Of a DNA stretch of 64,000 bases, positions 32,390 to 40,345 are shown piece by piece. The stretch spans positions 1 to 64,000 of the forward strand of contig NZ_VISR01000005.1 in assembly GCF_007827595.1 (NCBI RefSeq), written 5' to 3'. Both the position numbers and the translations under genes were made by a program. The DNA is from Streptomyces sp. BK340. GTDB lineage: Bacteria > Actinomycetota > Actinomycetes > Streptomycetales > Streptomycetaceae. Position 1 is the stretch's first letter, and each line of letters opens with the position of its first letter. The notes under the pieces were generated by a model. The model was not told where the DNA came from, did no database searches, and was given only the letters and a program-made list of their open reading frames with translations.

Positions 32390-33262
32390 TCAGAAGAGCC
32401 CGTCCTGTCGGCGCCTGAACTCCCTTGCCGGGAAGGTGAGAACGCCGGGCTCCCCGGGCAGCGGCGTCAGCTCCCATCCGGTCATGAGCCGGGTGTCGAG
32501 GACGACGACCCCCCGCTCGCCGACCGCCAGATGCAGATCGGGCCCGGCGGCGGCGACCAGCTCACCGCTGACGGCCCCGCCGGGGACCAGCTCGACGACG
32601 TCACCGATGGCCGGCCTCGGGCGGGAGAGCCCGAAGTGCCCGACGTGATCGACGGGTTGGCACGGTGCGCGGGTCAACGACTCGGGCCACCCGCCGAGTA
32701 CGACGGCACGCGCATGCAACTCCCTCACTTCCCCGGCCCTCTCCCCCTCGGTCTCCGGCAGCGCCGTCCGCACCGCACGCTTCGCGGCGTACGGGATCCG
32801 GTCCGGGACCTGGAGGGCGGCGCGCAGCAGCTCCTCGGTGCGCCGGGCCGCCATCAGCGGACCGGTGCCCAGCCAGCTGAAGCAGACGGCACCCTGCTCG
32901 AGCAGCCGCGCCGGACCGCGCTCGACGGCGGTGATGCCGACCTTGACCATGCCGGGCCCGAACCAGGCCAGATAGACGCGGTACGGCCGTGGATCGTCGG
33001 CCATCGTGTCGGCGGCCACGGAGTGCGCCCGGTCCAACCACGCACACTCCTCGCACCGGGCCCCCGTACTCCGCCCCGCCACCACGGCCCCCACCGGACA
33101 CACATGCCCCCGCGCCCCCACGCACCGCCGCGCCGAACCCTCGGCGACACCGAACGCGACCCGCTTGCCCCACGGCAGCGCACTGCGCCGCCCGCCGTCC
33201 CAGACCAGCACGGGGCCGTCCGGGGTCCAGCGCAGTCCGGAGCATCTCCACATGTGTGCCAT
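32390..33262 (-). CDS. DUF2797 family protein
   Basis: 290 residues from ATG 33262 (MAHMWRCSGLRW). It carries several Cys/His positions (RRCVGARGHVCPVG, ARCEECAWLDRAHS) that look like a zinc site, and a GIY-YIG-like central segment (YRVYLAWFGPGMVKVGIT), both typical of DUF2797. TAACCT lies eight bases before the start on its strand, giving a probable leaderless mRNA. A nuclease-like or nucleic-acid role is an inference; the family is uncharacterised. Confidence 0.83.
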   Translation of the reverse strand: MAHMWRCSGLRWTPDGPVLVWDGGRRSALPWGKRVAFGVAEGSARRCVGARGHVCPVGAVVAGRSTGARCEECAWLDRAHSVAADTMADDPRPYRVYLAWFGPGMVKVGITAVERGPARLLEQGAVCFSWLGTGPLMAARRTEELLRAALQVPDRIPYAAKRAVRTALPETEGERAGEVRELHARAVVLGGWPESLTRAPCQPVDHVGHFGLSRPRPAIGDVVELVPGGAVSGELVAAAGPDLHLAVGERGVVVLDTRLMTGWELTPLPGEPGVLTFPAREFRRRQDGLF

Positions 33263-33318
33263 CGCTCTCGAGGTTAGAAGAGAGCACTGACATCGCCCCG
33301 CGGGCGGCCGGGAGGGTC

Positions 33319-33672
33319 CTACGACTCGGCGCGCACCTCGCCCTGCGCCACGGCCACCGGCGCCGCGTTCACCGCGCTCCGCCCCCGCCCCGCCAGCCGG
33401 CACGCCACACAGGCGGCGTGTCCCTGCCGGGCCCGGGTGTCGCGGACCCGCATCCCCCACTGGTCACGTGGCCGCACGCCCGGCGGCTTGCCCCAGCCGG
33501 ACAGGTGGAGGAGCCAGGTGACCAGGGCGCTCACGGCCACGATCACCAGTCCGCCCACGACGGCCGGCAGGGAGGCTGTGCACACCCCCAGCCCCACCCC
33601 GCTGCTTCCGACCGCAGCGATGGCGACGCCGGTCCAACCGGCGATCGTGTGACCCTCGTCGTACAGACTCAT
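33319..33672 (-). CDS. HGxxPAAW-type small membrane protein
   Basis: 117 residues from ATG 33672. The N-terminal DEGHTIAGWTGVAIAAVG fits the short motif used to name the actinobacterial HGxxPAAW family, though here PAAW is replaced by IAGW. Two membrane helices (about 12-30 and 35-55) are followed by a Cys-containing, Arg-rich cytoplasmic tail (HAACVACRLAGRGR). The function is unknown. It diverges from the MarR gene and shares its intergenic region. Confidence 0.7.
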   Translation of the reverse strand: MSLYDEGHTIAGWTGVAIAAVGSSGVGLGVCTASLPAVVGGLVIVAVSALVTWLLHLSGWGKPPGVRPRDQWGMRVRDTRARQGHAACVACRLAGRGRSAVNAAPVAVAQGEVRAES

Positions 33673-33696
33673 GGAACCGCCTCCGGGGCAAGATCC

Positions 33697-33741
33697 CTCA
33701 CGGGCTAAGACATTTACCACCCGAACATCTCACGAGCTAAG
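33697..33741. promoter_or_regulatory. Paired direct repeats, likely MarR operator
   Basis: CTCACGGGCTAAG (33697-33709) and CTCACGAGCTAAG (33729-33741) differ at one base and are 32 bp apart, about three helical turns, so both would lie on the same DNA face. They fill the gap between the divergent membrane-protein and MarR genes and end 13 bases before the MarR start. Confidence 0.7.
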
Positions 33742-33753
33742 GGATTCCGAAAG

Positions 33754-34245
33754 ATGGACGGCACACCCCGACCGCCCGCCACCCCGGGCCAGGCGCTGTC
33801 GGCGATGGACCACCTCATCGCCGCCCACCTGATCGGACAGCAGGAACTGGCCCGGCGGCTGGGACTGAACGTCACCGACCTGACCTGCTTCGCCTTCGTC
33901 CTGGAGGCCGGCGAGGACCTGCTCACGGCCGGCGACCTCGCGGCCCGCGCCCACGTGACCACGGGCGCGGTGACCGGCATCCTCAACCGCCTCGAACGCG
34001 CCGGCTACGTCACCCGCCGCCCCGACCCCGCGGACCGCCGCCGGGTGCGCGTGGCCGCCGTACCGGCCGCCGTGACCCGCGTTGAGGCCGTGTACGCGGG
34101 CCACTACCAGCGCCTCACGACCCTGTTCGCCGACTACTCCCCGACGGAGCTGGCGGTCATCACGGACTGGTTCACCCGGGCGACGGCACTGGCCCACGAG
34201 TACCTGGAGAAGCTGAACCGGAACGACCCGGAGGAGGAGTGCTGA
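33754..34245 (+). CDS. MarR-family transcriptional regulator
   Basis: 163 residues. N-terminal helix SAMDHLIAAHLIGQQELARRLGLN; winged helix LTAGDLAARAHVTTGAVTGILNRLERAGYVTR, with wing DPADRRRVRVAAV; helical C-terminus for dimerisation. The paired repeats upstream suggest autoregulation. The next plus-strand gene, 34 bases on, is a truncated membrane protein, so its natural target may now be damaged. Confidence 0.9.
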   Translation: MDGTPRPPATPGQALSAMDHLIAAHLIGQQELARRLGLNVTDLTCFAFVLEAGEDLLTAGDLAARAHVTTGAVTGILNRLERAGYVTRRPDPADRRRVRVAAVPAAVTRVEAVYAGHYQRLTTLFADYSPTELAVITDWFTRATALAHEYLEKLNRNDPEEEC

Positions 34246-34278
34246 GCCCCCCTCCTCTGGATATCCGCGCACCTGCAC

Positions 34279-34605
34279 GTGGACGCCGCCCCGCACACCG
34301 TGGCGCTCTTCGCCCACCTGGCCTCGCTCGTCCTCGGCTTCGGAGCCGCCCTGACGGCCGACTACTGGGCACTCCTGTGGCTGACCGGCCGGTGCACCCT
34401 GCACGACGCCCTCACCAGCACGGCCCGCCTCCACGTCCCGATCTGGACCGGTCTGGCGGGGCTGGTGGTCAGCGGCGTGACGCTGCAGCCGGACCTCGGC
34501 TCCACCCCCACCCCCACCCCCACCCGCATCAAGCTGGGACTGGTGCTCGCCCTCGCCCAGCCCGGCCTGCTGGCCGGGCTCCTCGGCAGACGCATGGCAC
34601 GGCGG
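34279..34605 (+). pseudogene. Membrane protein, 3' part deleted
   Basis: From GTG 34279, about 109 residues keep a good membrane-protein pattern: TVALFAHLASLVLGFGAAL, YWALLWLTGRCTLHDALTS, IWTGLAGLVVSGVTLQPD and RIKLGLVLALAQPGLLAG. A (CCCCAC)n microsatellite gives TPTPTPT near residue 76. At about 34600-34612 the sequence switches to the antisense of phoX and the frame runs on meaninglessly. The original protein probably had one to three more helices. Confidence 0.75.
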
Positions 34606-35126
34606 AGCACCTCCAGCACGCTCAGGCCCTGCGCGGCGAGGGACTTGGCGACCTTCTCCCGCGTCATCTCCGCACCGCCGTCGCGGAACAGCAGCGTGGC
34701 ATCGGTGGCCTCGTGCCCGATCACGAGCGTCCCGTGCCGGTTGCCGCGGGGGCCGTCGTCGTACGGGAAGAAGTGCACCCCACTGTGGTGCGTACCGATC
34801 TGCACGGCCTGCTCGGCGGTGCCGCTGCCGCCGTCGGCGCGCCAGCGCGGGCTGTGTCCGCGCACCGGCTGCCCCCACGGCGCGAGCGTCTGCACCGAGT
34901 GGCCCGCCGGCACGGTCACGGTGTCCGCCGTGCTCGCCGGGACCGCGGCGAAGCCCAGGCGCCCGCTCGCTTCGGCCTTCGGCTCCGGCCGCGCGGCGGC
35001 GGAGGCGGGGGCGGGGGCGGAGAGGCCGAGGAAGGCGGCGAGGGCCGCGGTGCCGCCGGCCATGACGTGGCGGCGCGACACGGAGGCGGCCACGACCTCG
35101 TCGAACGAAGGATCTTGCACTGACAT
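34600..35126 (-). pseudogene. PhoX-type phosphatase, N-terminal quarter only
   Basis: From ATG 35126 (GTG 35138 also in frame) the reading is a clear PhoX/DUF839 N-terminus: a Tat-like signal SVSRRHVMAGGTAALAAFLG, then VPASTADTVTVPAGHSVQTL, HHSGVHFFPYDDG, GTLVIGHEATDATLLF and MTREKVAKSLAAQG. Homology stops after VLEVLRR, at about residue 175 of an expected 650-700. The calcium/iron-binding catalytic part is absent. It was cut by the same deletion that removed the end of the convergent membrane-protein gene. Confidence 0.82.
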
Positions 35127-35138
35127 GTTCGCCACCAA

Positions 35139-35449
35139 AGGGGAGTTGGCCCGCTGGGGCCAGGGGCCGGCCAGGAGTGAGGACGAGCGGCCCGCGTCGC
35201 GCGAACGCGGCGGGCGGGCAGCCCGGCCGAACGGCTGCGGGGGCTCGCGGCCTCGAATGCCCGGTCGGCGGACGGGAGTTGCCCGGGCGCGAGGCGTCCC
35301 GAGACGGCCGACGACGTCCCGCGAACGGGCGGGACCTCTCTGAGACGGCCGGGGCGAGGGTGATGAGGGACACCGTAAGAGGGGAGAGTCACGCCCGCGC
35401 GGCTGATCGTCCCCTTCACCTACGCGCGATAATCTCCCCGCTCAACTGC
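35139..35449. other. Intergenic region between the phoX remnant and the XRE gene
   Basis: About 310 GC-rich bases with no convincing gene. GATAAT at 35428-35433 is a plausible -10 for the XRE gene, though no good -35 stands at the right distance. TTCACCTACG near 35416 resembles a single PHO-box unit but has no partner repeat. Confidence 0.4.
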
Positions 35450-35483
35450 ACTGATAGTGACCGAAAACTGATCGTGACTGAAA
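35450..35483. repeat. Two adjacent 17-bp direct repeats before the XRE gene
   Basis: ACTGATAGTGACCGAAA (35450-35466) is followed without gap by ACTGATCGTGACTGAAA, 15 of 17 bases identical. The pair is AT-richer than its surroundings, lies downstream of the GATAAT box and ends 15 bases before the GTG start, so it is a likely operator for the adjacent regulator. Confidence 0.8.
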
Positions 35484-35498
35484 CAGGGGGGACAGCAG

Positions 35499-36461
35499 GT
35501 GTCTGGTGATCAGGGGGGTGGCGGCGAGCCGTCCGGCAGAGAGCGGCTCGCCGCCGAGATGCGGCGGCTGAAGCAGGAGTCCGGGCTCAGTTTCGGGCGG
35601 CTGGCCGACAGGACCCACTACAGCCGTTCGTCCTGGGAACGCTTCCTGAACGGGAAGCAGTTGCCGACCTCGGTCGCCCTGCAGGAGTTCGCGGCCGTCA
35701 TGGAGGCGGACGCGGAGTATCTGACGGGGCTGTTGGAACAAGCCACGGGAGCGGGGGACTTCGGGGACGAGACGGCGGTGGACGAGAGTCCTCCCGAAGC
35801 GCGGCCGCCCGCCGGGACCTCCGCCGACAAGGCCCCGGCGGACGACACCACGGTGGACGGTCCGCCACCGGAACCGGCCTCCGAGTCGGAGTCCGAGCCC
35901 GCGCCCGCCGACCGGGACGGGAAAGACACCACCCGGACCTGGCGGACCAACCTGCGCCGGGCCGGGCTCGTCGCCACCGGGGCCCTCGCGGGCAGCCTGG
36001 TCACCGTGGCCGTGCTCACCGGAGTGCAGGCCACCTCCCGCTCGGGCGGCACGGACTCCGCCTCCAGCGGGGAGAACCTCACCCAGCACAGCCCGAAGCC
36101 ACCGCGCGCCGGCTGTTCCCACGACACCTGCCTGCGGCGCGACCCCCAGGCCATGGACTGCCAGTGGGACGCGACGACCGCCCGGGAGACCTGGCTGCGC
36201 GGCATGCACATAGAGCTGCGCTACAGCCGGGCCTGCGGTTCGGTCTGGGGCCGCATCGAGAACGGCGCGGTGGGCGACTCCGTCACCATCAAGGACAAGT
36301 ACGACCTCCAGCAGTCCGCCACGATCCGGGTGGACCGCGACACGTACACGAGCATGCTCGCCGTGACCGACGAGGCGCCGCCCACCACGGTCACCATCTG
36401 CGGCACGATCCCGAAGTACCACGCGATGGAGTGCTCGCCCGAGGGCTCGATCCAGCCCTGA
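35499..36461 (+). CDS. XRE-family membrane-anchored regulator with DUF2690 domain
   Basis: 320 residues from GTG 35499. An N-terminal XRE helix-turn-helix (about 15-75: RLKQESGLSFGRLADRTHYS, then SWERFLNGKQLPTSVAL) is followed by an acidic Pro/Glu-rich linker, one membrane helix (about 152-172, GLVATGALAGSLVTVAVLTG), and an external DUF2690 domain with conserved Cys (GCSHDTCLRRDPQAMDC; RACGSVWGRI; TVTICGT). The layout suggests a regulator that reads an extracytoplasmic signal. The tandem repeat just upstream supports autoregulation. Confidence 0.9.
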   Translation: MSGDQGGGGEPSGRERLAAEMRRLKQESGLSFGRLADRTHYSRSSWERFLNGKQLPTSVALQEFAAVMEADAEYLTGLLEQATGAGDFGDETAVDESPPEARPPAGTSADKAPADDTTVDGPPPEPASESESEPAPADRDGKDTTRTWRTNLRRAGLVATGALAGSLVTVAVLTGVQATSRSGGTDSASSGENLTQHSPKPPRAGCSHDTCLRRDPQAMDCQWDATTARETWLRGMHIELRYSRACGSVWGRIENGAVGDSVTIKDKYDLQQSATIRVDRDTYTSMLAVTDEAPPTTVTICGTIPKYHAMECSPEGSIQP

Positions 36462-36494
36462 TCTCCACTACGGCGTCCTGGAACGCGCGGCGCA

Positions 36495-36519
36495 GGGCCC
36501 GGGGGCTGCCTCCGGGCCC
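36495..36519 (+). terminator. Terminator after the XRE gene
   Basis: GGGCCCGG and CCGGGCCC form the stem with a loop of about nine bases, followed by TTG. It could serve both the XRE gene and the convergent small gene. Confidence 0.65.
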
Positions 36520-36592
36520 TTGCCCGTCAGTCCTAGGAGGCTCGCGAGAGGGCAGGTCCATGCCGGTGCCCAAGCACCGGCGCAGCCCGGCT

Positions 36593-36799
36593 CTACAGCT
36601 TGTCATCGCGTTCCAGGATCAGGCTGATCGAGCCGTCTTCGAGGTCGGTACCGCCGTCGAGGTGCTCGTGGTAGCCGCTGCGGAGCTCGGGACCGGCGAG
36701 GACGATGAGCCGCTCGGCCGGCTCCCGCAGTCCCGCGGCGTTGGCTGCGACGGTGATTTCCGTGGCCGAGCCGTACACCTTGATCCGGGCTTCGTCCAT
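36593..36799 (-). CDS. Small Imm32-like protein
   Basis: 68 residues from ATG 36799: RIKVYGSATEITVAANAAGL, then LRSGYHEHLDGGTDLEDGS and ISLILERDD. The length and the strand-helix pattern recall the Imm32 family of contact-toxin immunity proteins in actinobacteria, though my match is from memory and weak. No toxin gene is adjacent, so if it is an immunity gene it is an orphan. Confidence 0.55.
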   Translation of the reverse strand: MDEARIKVYGSATEITVAANAAGLREPAERLIVLAGPELRSGYHEHLDGGTDLEDGSISLILERDDKL

Positions 36800-36949
36800 G
36801 CGGTCACGCCACAGCGGCCCCGGATCTCTCCCGGGCCATCAACCTCTGAAGTCTTGACGATGTTCTGACACGCGGCCCGTTGACGCCCCGTTCCACACGG
36901 CGTTGGATCATCTCTGCCCGTGCGGGTGTACGGGCAGAGAGCTGGGACG

Positions 36950-37489
36950 ATGACCGAGGATGCCAGACCCGGGCTGATCAGGGTGGTGTACTTCCAGCGG
37001 ACGTGCTCACTGATGATGGGCGCGAGCGCGGTGCTGTCCGAAGGGTTGCTGCTGCTCTTGATCGGCACGGCTCACCGGCTGGAGACCCTCCTGGTGGGAG
37101 CCGTCGCGGTGGCTCTTGTGTGCCTGGTGCTGCTGCCGCTGCGCCTCCGTCTCCCCGCCCGGCTTCGCCGCACGTACGAGCATGCCGCGCGGATCGACAG
37201 CGCCGAAGAACAGCCGCGCACCGGCCAGGACGCGGCGCAGCGGCTGTCGCTACGGCGCACGGCCGGACTCGTGGGTGGAGCGGTCGGCTGGATGATGCTC
37301 GTCGGCCTGGTATCGCATCAGCTGATGCCGCCCCTCATGCTGGTTCCGGTGGCCGTGGCCCAGTGGGCGCAGTCCCGGGCGACCGCGGAATGGGAGCGGG
37401 CGAACGCGGCAGACCTGTGGCAGACCGTGCCCGGGCTGCTGGGTGCCCGAGGCCCGGTGTTCCGTGTGCCGGCAGAGGGCGGTGTCTGA
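36950..37489 (+). CDS. Membrane protein of unknown function
   Basis: 179 residues from ATG 36950 behind GAGAGC. Two helix pairs: GASAVLSEGLLLLLIG with LLVGAVAVALVCLVLLP, and GLVGGAVGWMMLVGLVSH with LMLVPVAVAQWAQ, separated by a charged loop with EHAARIDSAEEQPRT. No family is recognised. It sits among accessory-looking genes between the XRE regulator and the tRNA genes. Confidence 0.7.
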   Translation: MTEDARPGLIRVVYFQRTCSLMMGASAVLSEGLLLLLIGTAHRLETLLVGAVAVALVCLVLLPLRLRLPARLRRTYEHAARIDSAEEQPRTGQDAAQRLSLRRTAGLVGGAVGWMMLVGLVSHQLMPPLMLVPVAVAQWAQSRATAEWERANAADLWQTVPGLLGARGPVFRVPAEGGV

Positions 37490-37748
37490 GGACACGGCCT
37501 CAGGGACAAGGCCGCCACGCCCGCCACCGCTTCCGGAGCGAGGTTGGATGGTCGGGTGACCAGCGGCTTGCCGTCTCGGGCGCGTCCGGCGGCAGGGCCT
37601 GGGCAGCCGGATCCGACGCCCGCGCCTTCGAACTGGTCTGAGCGTGTGAGATCAGGTGTTCGCACGGTGTGGTCCTCGCGCTTCGACGTGGGCGCCGTCC
37701 GAGAGTGGGTGCGTTCGAAAGGCATCCCCCACGCGACGAAGGACCCAC
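37490..37748. other. Intergenic region, nothing recognised
   Basis: 259 bases with several short overlapping open frames, none with a recognisable domain or a good start. GTTCGAAAGG near 37714 could belong to a promoter of the next gene. Confidence 0.4.
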
Positions 37749-38282
37749 ATGCCCCAGCTGCCCCCCATCGGCGCTGAGATCCCGTGCAGCATGCTCGCGA
37801 TCAACAGCCCGCTCCGGATCCGGACCGCGCTGGTCTCCGTGGACTTCAGAGGCGGTATCAAGCACCGCATCGACGTCAACCCCGACGACCCCGTCGACAG
37901 CGTGCGGATGAGGACGATCGGCTTCAGGATCAGCGCCGAACTGCCCAGCGACGACGGGCATCACGGGTCGATCGTGATCGAGCAGAACGATATCGACGCG
38001 GATCCGAAGAGCCTGCTGCGGCTGACCCAGCAGTTCCCGCCCAAGTACGAGCACATCATGGTCCTGGACTTCGCCATGATCGTCGAACAGTCGGGCAACG
38101 GCGACGAGCCGTTGGTCCTGACGACGAAGGACCCGGCGAAACTCATCGGCAACCTCACCCAGTACCCGCCGAGGGGTGACCTGTACCAACTGCAGAACCC
38201 GGTCGACCTGGTCGACCCGGACGCCCCTGACACCGTGGTCGCCACGCTTCAGAAGCTTCCGGTAAAGATCGGCGGTCTCTGA
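37749..38282 (+). CDS. Conserved-looking protein of unknown function
   Basis: 177 residues from ATG 37749, preceded by GAAGGA at good spacing. It has no signal peptide or membrane helix. Regular strand patterns (IRTALVSVDFRGGIKHRIDV; MRTIGFRISAELPSDDGHHG; IVIEQNDIDADPKSLL; IMVLDFAMIVEQSG) suggest a beta-sandwich. The composition is less GC-biased than its neighbours, which may mean recent acquisition. I do not recognise the family. Confidence 0.7.
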   Translation: MPQLPPIGAEIPCSMLAINSPLRIRTALVSVDFRGGIKHRIDVNPDDPVDSVRMRTIGFRISAELPSDDGHHGSIVIEQNDIDADPKSLLRLTQQFPPKYEHIMVLDFAMIVEQSGNGDEPLVLTTKDPAKLIGNLTQYPPRGDLYQLQNPVDLVDPDAPDTVVATLQKLPVKIGGL

Positions 38283-38673
38283 GCGACACAGCGAGACGCC
38301 CACCGCTGACCAGGTCAGCACCCGGCCCGCTGGTACGTGGCGGATCGTGCGGCCCGCCCTGCGGGCCGGTGGGGTCTGATCCTGCGTAGCCGCGCCGACC
38401 AGCTGCGGGAGGCCGCCGACCGTGCCTTGCCGCGCTGTTGGACATTCGCGCGGTCCGGGTCGCCGACCCCGACACGGAGCCTTCGACCGCGTCGGGGACG
38501 CACTCCGGGGTGACGACAACAGGCCGGACGATGACGACGGCGCGGCCGGCGTCCTCGCAGCCGTTTGATCGGCTCCGCACTCACCGGTTAGGTCGAACTG
38601 ACGGCACTCGTCGTTGCGACCCAGCGATCCGCGGGGAAGGGCAGTGGAGGACAGCGACTGAAAGGTGAACAGC
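38283..38673. other. Intergenic region, nothing recognised
   Basis: 391 bases without a credible gene. The ORFs on both strands here lack domain signals and good starts. The stretch could hold decayed mobile DNA, but I see no terminal repeats or transposase motifs. Confidence 0.4.
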
Positions 38674-38868
38674 GTGCAGGCCAGTGTCGGTGACAGGATT
38701 CTTGTTCACGGTCGGATCGTGGGTCAGCACGATCGCACCGCAGAGATCATCGAGGTGCTCGGGCTGGATGGGGGGCCTCCCTACCGAGTCCGCTTCGAAG
38801 ACGGGCACGAGACGCTGATGAGTCCAGGCCCGGACACTGTTGTCCGTCCCTTCGGCTCCGACGACTAG
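38674..38868 (+). CDS. DUF1918 family small protein
   Basis: 64 residues from GTG 38674, chosen because GAAAGG sits eight bases upstream and relatives begin MQASVGDR; a GTG at 38665 is in frame. The protein is a small SH3-like barrel: VGDRILVHGRIVGQHDRTAEIIEVLG, then YRVRFEDGHETLMSPGPD. DUF1918 is common in actinobacteria and uncharacterised. It is convergent with tRNA-Arg. Confidence 0.88.
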   Translation: MQASVGDRILVHGRIVGQHDRTAEIIEVLGLDGGPPYRVRFEDGHETLMSPGPDTVVRPFGSDD

Positions 38869-38920
38869 ACAGCGCGCTGCCCCGGCGGTTGCCGTCAAAA
38901 CTGCCGTCAAGGCAAAAGCC

Positions 38921-38952
38921 AGAGGCCCTGTGGATCGCTCCACAGGGCCTCT
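38921..38952. terminator. Terminator of tRNA-Arg (bidirectional)
   Basis: A perfect 14-bp stem, AGAGGCCCTGTGGA / TCCACAGGGCCTCT, with a TCGC loop. It lies ten bases past the 3' end of tRNA-Arg and also downstream of the DUF1918 gene. Confidence 0.9.
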
Positions 38953-38961
38953 GAACTGTTG

Positions 38962-39034
38962 TGCACTCGGCAGGATTCGAACCTGCAACCTTCTGATCCG
39001 TAGTCAGATGCTCTATCCGTTAAGCTACGAGTGC
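38962..39034 (-). tRNA. tRNA-Arg (anticodon ACG)
   Basis: 73 bases. The acceptor GCACTCG pairs with CGAGTGC, with A discriminator. Anticodon ACG (plus-strand CGT at 38999-39001) lies in loop CTACGGA closed by TCTGA/TCAGA. T-arm GGTTCGAATCC. CCA is not encoded. This is the tRNA whose A34 is deaminated by TadA, also encoded in this window. Confidence 0.97.
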
Positions 39035-39222
39035 TTATTTTTTGTCTTCGCTTCCGGCCCTTTCGGCCCGCTCGCGGCGACAGGAAGAACATTACATGAC
39101 TGCCGCCGCCATGTGAAATCCGATTCGCACACCCCTTGCGACCTGCGAAAACGCCGATCGGGCGGGGATGAGGAAGATCCTCGGGCGGTCCGGGACCGGC
39201 CACGGAACACCCCGGGAACGCC

Positions 39223-39251
39223 GAAGCCCCGGTCCTGGGGACCGGGGCTTC
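39223..39251 (-). terminator. Terminator of tRNA-Ser(GCT)
   Basis: GAAGCCCCGGTCC and GGACCGGGGCTTC form a perfect 13-bp stem with a three-base loop, ten bases downstream of the tRNA on its strand. Confidence 0.9.
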
Positions 39252-39261
39252 GGGATCGGTG

Positions 39262-39352
39262 CGGAGGCGGAGGGATTTGAACCCTCGATGGGCTTTGAGG
39301 CCCAAACCGCATTAGCAGTGCGGCGCCATAGACCGGACTAGGCGACGCCTCC
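39262..39352 (-). tRNA. tRNA-Ser (anticodon GCT)
   Basis: 91 bases. The acceptor GGAGGCG pairs with CGCCTCC, with G discriminator. Anticodon GCT is in loop CTGCTAA. A long class II variable arm (GTTTGGGCCTCAAAGCCCATC) and T-arm GGTTCAAATCC are present. CCA is not encoded. Confidence 0.97.
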
Positions 39353-39535
39353 AGCACAACCACTCACGCGAGCGCGCGATTGGTGCGTGCAGATGATGAC
39401 ACAGTCGAGCGTGCTGTCACCAATCGGGTCCCACGGTACTAGGCGCGGGGGCCGCAGGGCAAAGGGCTTCGCCCGGCGGGGCGGCAGGTCCGGGGCCCGG
39501 CGCAACGTCCGGGGGGCGCGAGCGTTGGGCAGGGC

Positions 39536-40081
39536 ATGGTCTCTGTCCTGTCGGTCGTCCCGCGGGGCGCACTGGTGGCGTCCCGCACCGCCGCCGCTGC
39601 CGCCTCGGTCTCGCTCTCGGCCCTGTCGCTGGCCGGCCCGGCCGCCGTACCCGCCGCCGCTGCCGCGCACCCCGCGCCCGCCGCGCCCGCCCTGCCCCCA
39701 CCCGTGCGGCCCGAGGACCGGGCCGGTGATCACCTCACCGTCGTCGTGGAGCACGCCGGCGCGGGGCGGGACGGGACGTACGAGGTGTCCTGTCATCCCG
39801 GGGCCGGGAATCACCCGGACGTAGCGGGGGCCTGCCGGGTGCTCGACTCGAACACGCACTGGGGGCGGGACACCTTCGCCCCGGTGGCCCCCGGCAGCAG
39901 CTGCACCATGCTCTACGGCGGCCCGGCCACCGCCCACGTCACCGGCACCTGGGCGGGCCGCCCGGTCGACGCCTCGTACGACCGCAGCAACGGGTGCGAG
40001 ATCGGGCGGTGGGACCGGATGGTGCCCCTGCTGCCGAGGGTCGGTTCGGCCTCGGGTTCGCCCTCGGATTCGCTCCAGTAG
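39536..40081 (+). CDS. Subtilisin inhibitor-like (SSI) secreted protease inhibitor
   Basis: 181 residues. An Ala/Ser-rich signal peptide (cleavage near AAAAA-HPAP, about residue 44) is followed by an SSI domain: LTVVVEHAGAG, TYEVSCHPGAGNHPD with ACRVLD, the reactive-site loop SSCTMLYGGP (predicted P1 Met after Cys-Thr) and VTGTWAGRPVDASYDRSNGCEIGRW. All four conserved Cys are present. SSI proteins inhibit extracellular serine proteases and are a Streptomyces hallmark. ATG 39536 was used; no strong Shine-Dalgarno is seen. Confidence 0.9.
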   Translation: MVSVLSVVPRGALVASRTAAAAASVSLSALSLAGPAAVPAAAAAHPAPAAPALPPPVRPEDRAGDHLTVVVEHAGAGRDGTYEVSCHPGAGNHPDVAGACRVLDSNTHWGRDTFAPVAPGSSCTMLYGGPATAHVTGTWAGRPVDASYDRSNGCEIGRWDRMVPLLPRVGSASGSPSDSLQ

Positions 40082-40345
40082 GGGCTTCGGTGCTCCTCAG
40101 GTGTTTCTTGGCGGAATCAGCGGCCTCGTAAAGGTCCCGCGAAGGTCCTGGGGAGCCGGAGCCGGAAGCGGGGTGCCCACCGGGCATACGGTCACATGTT
40201 CGCCGTCACTTCCTCGTGCGACCTCCCTCTCATCCGGCGTCGCGAGCGCAACCCGTGCCCTTAGACTCCCTCGCGTGACACGCTGCGGGCCGGTTGGCAA
40301 GATGGCCCGAGCGGTCGGAAAGCGGTAACAGGGAGGAAGCGTCTC

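Noticed and set aside
35415..35425. PHO box upstream of the phoX remnant
   Set aside because: Only a single TTCACCTACG unit, wrong strand and about 280 bases from the start; a PhoP box needs direct repeats.
37490..38673. Insertion sequence or integrase remnant near tRNA-Arg
   Set aside because: No transposase or integrase motifs, terminal inverted repeats or target duplications are visible; kept only as an inference in the findings.
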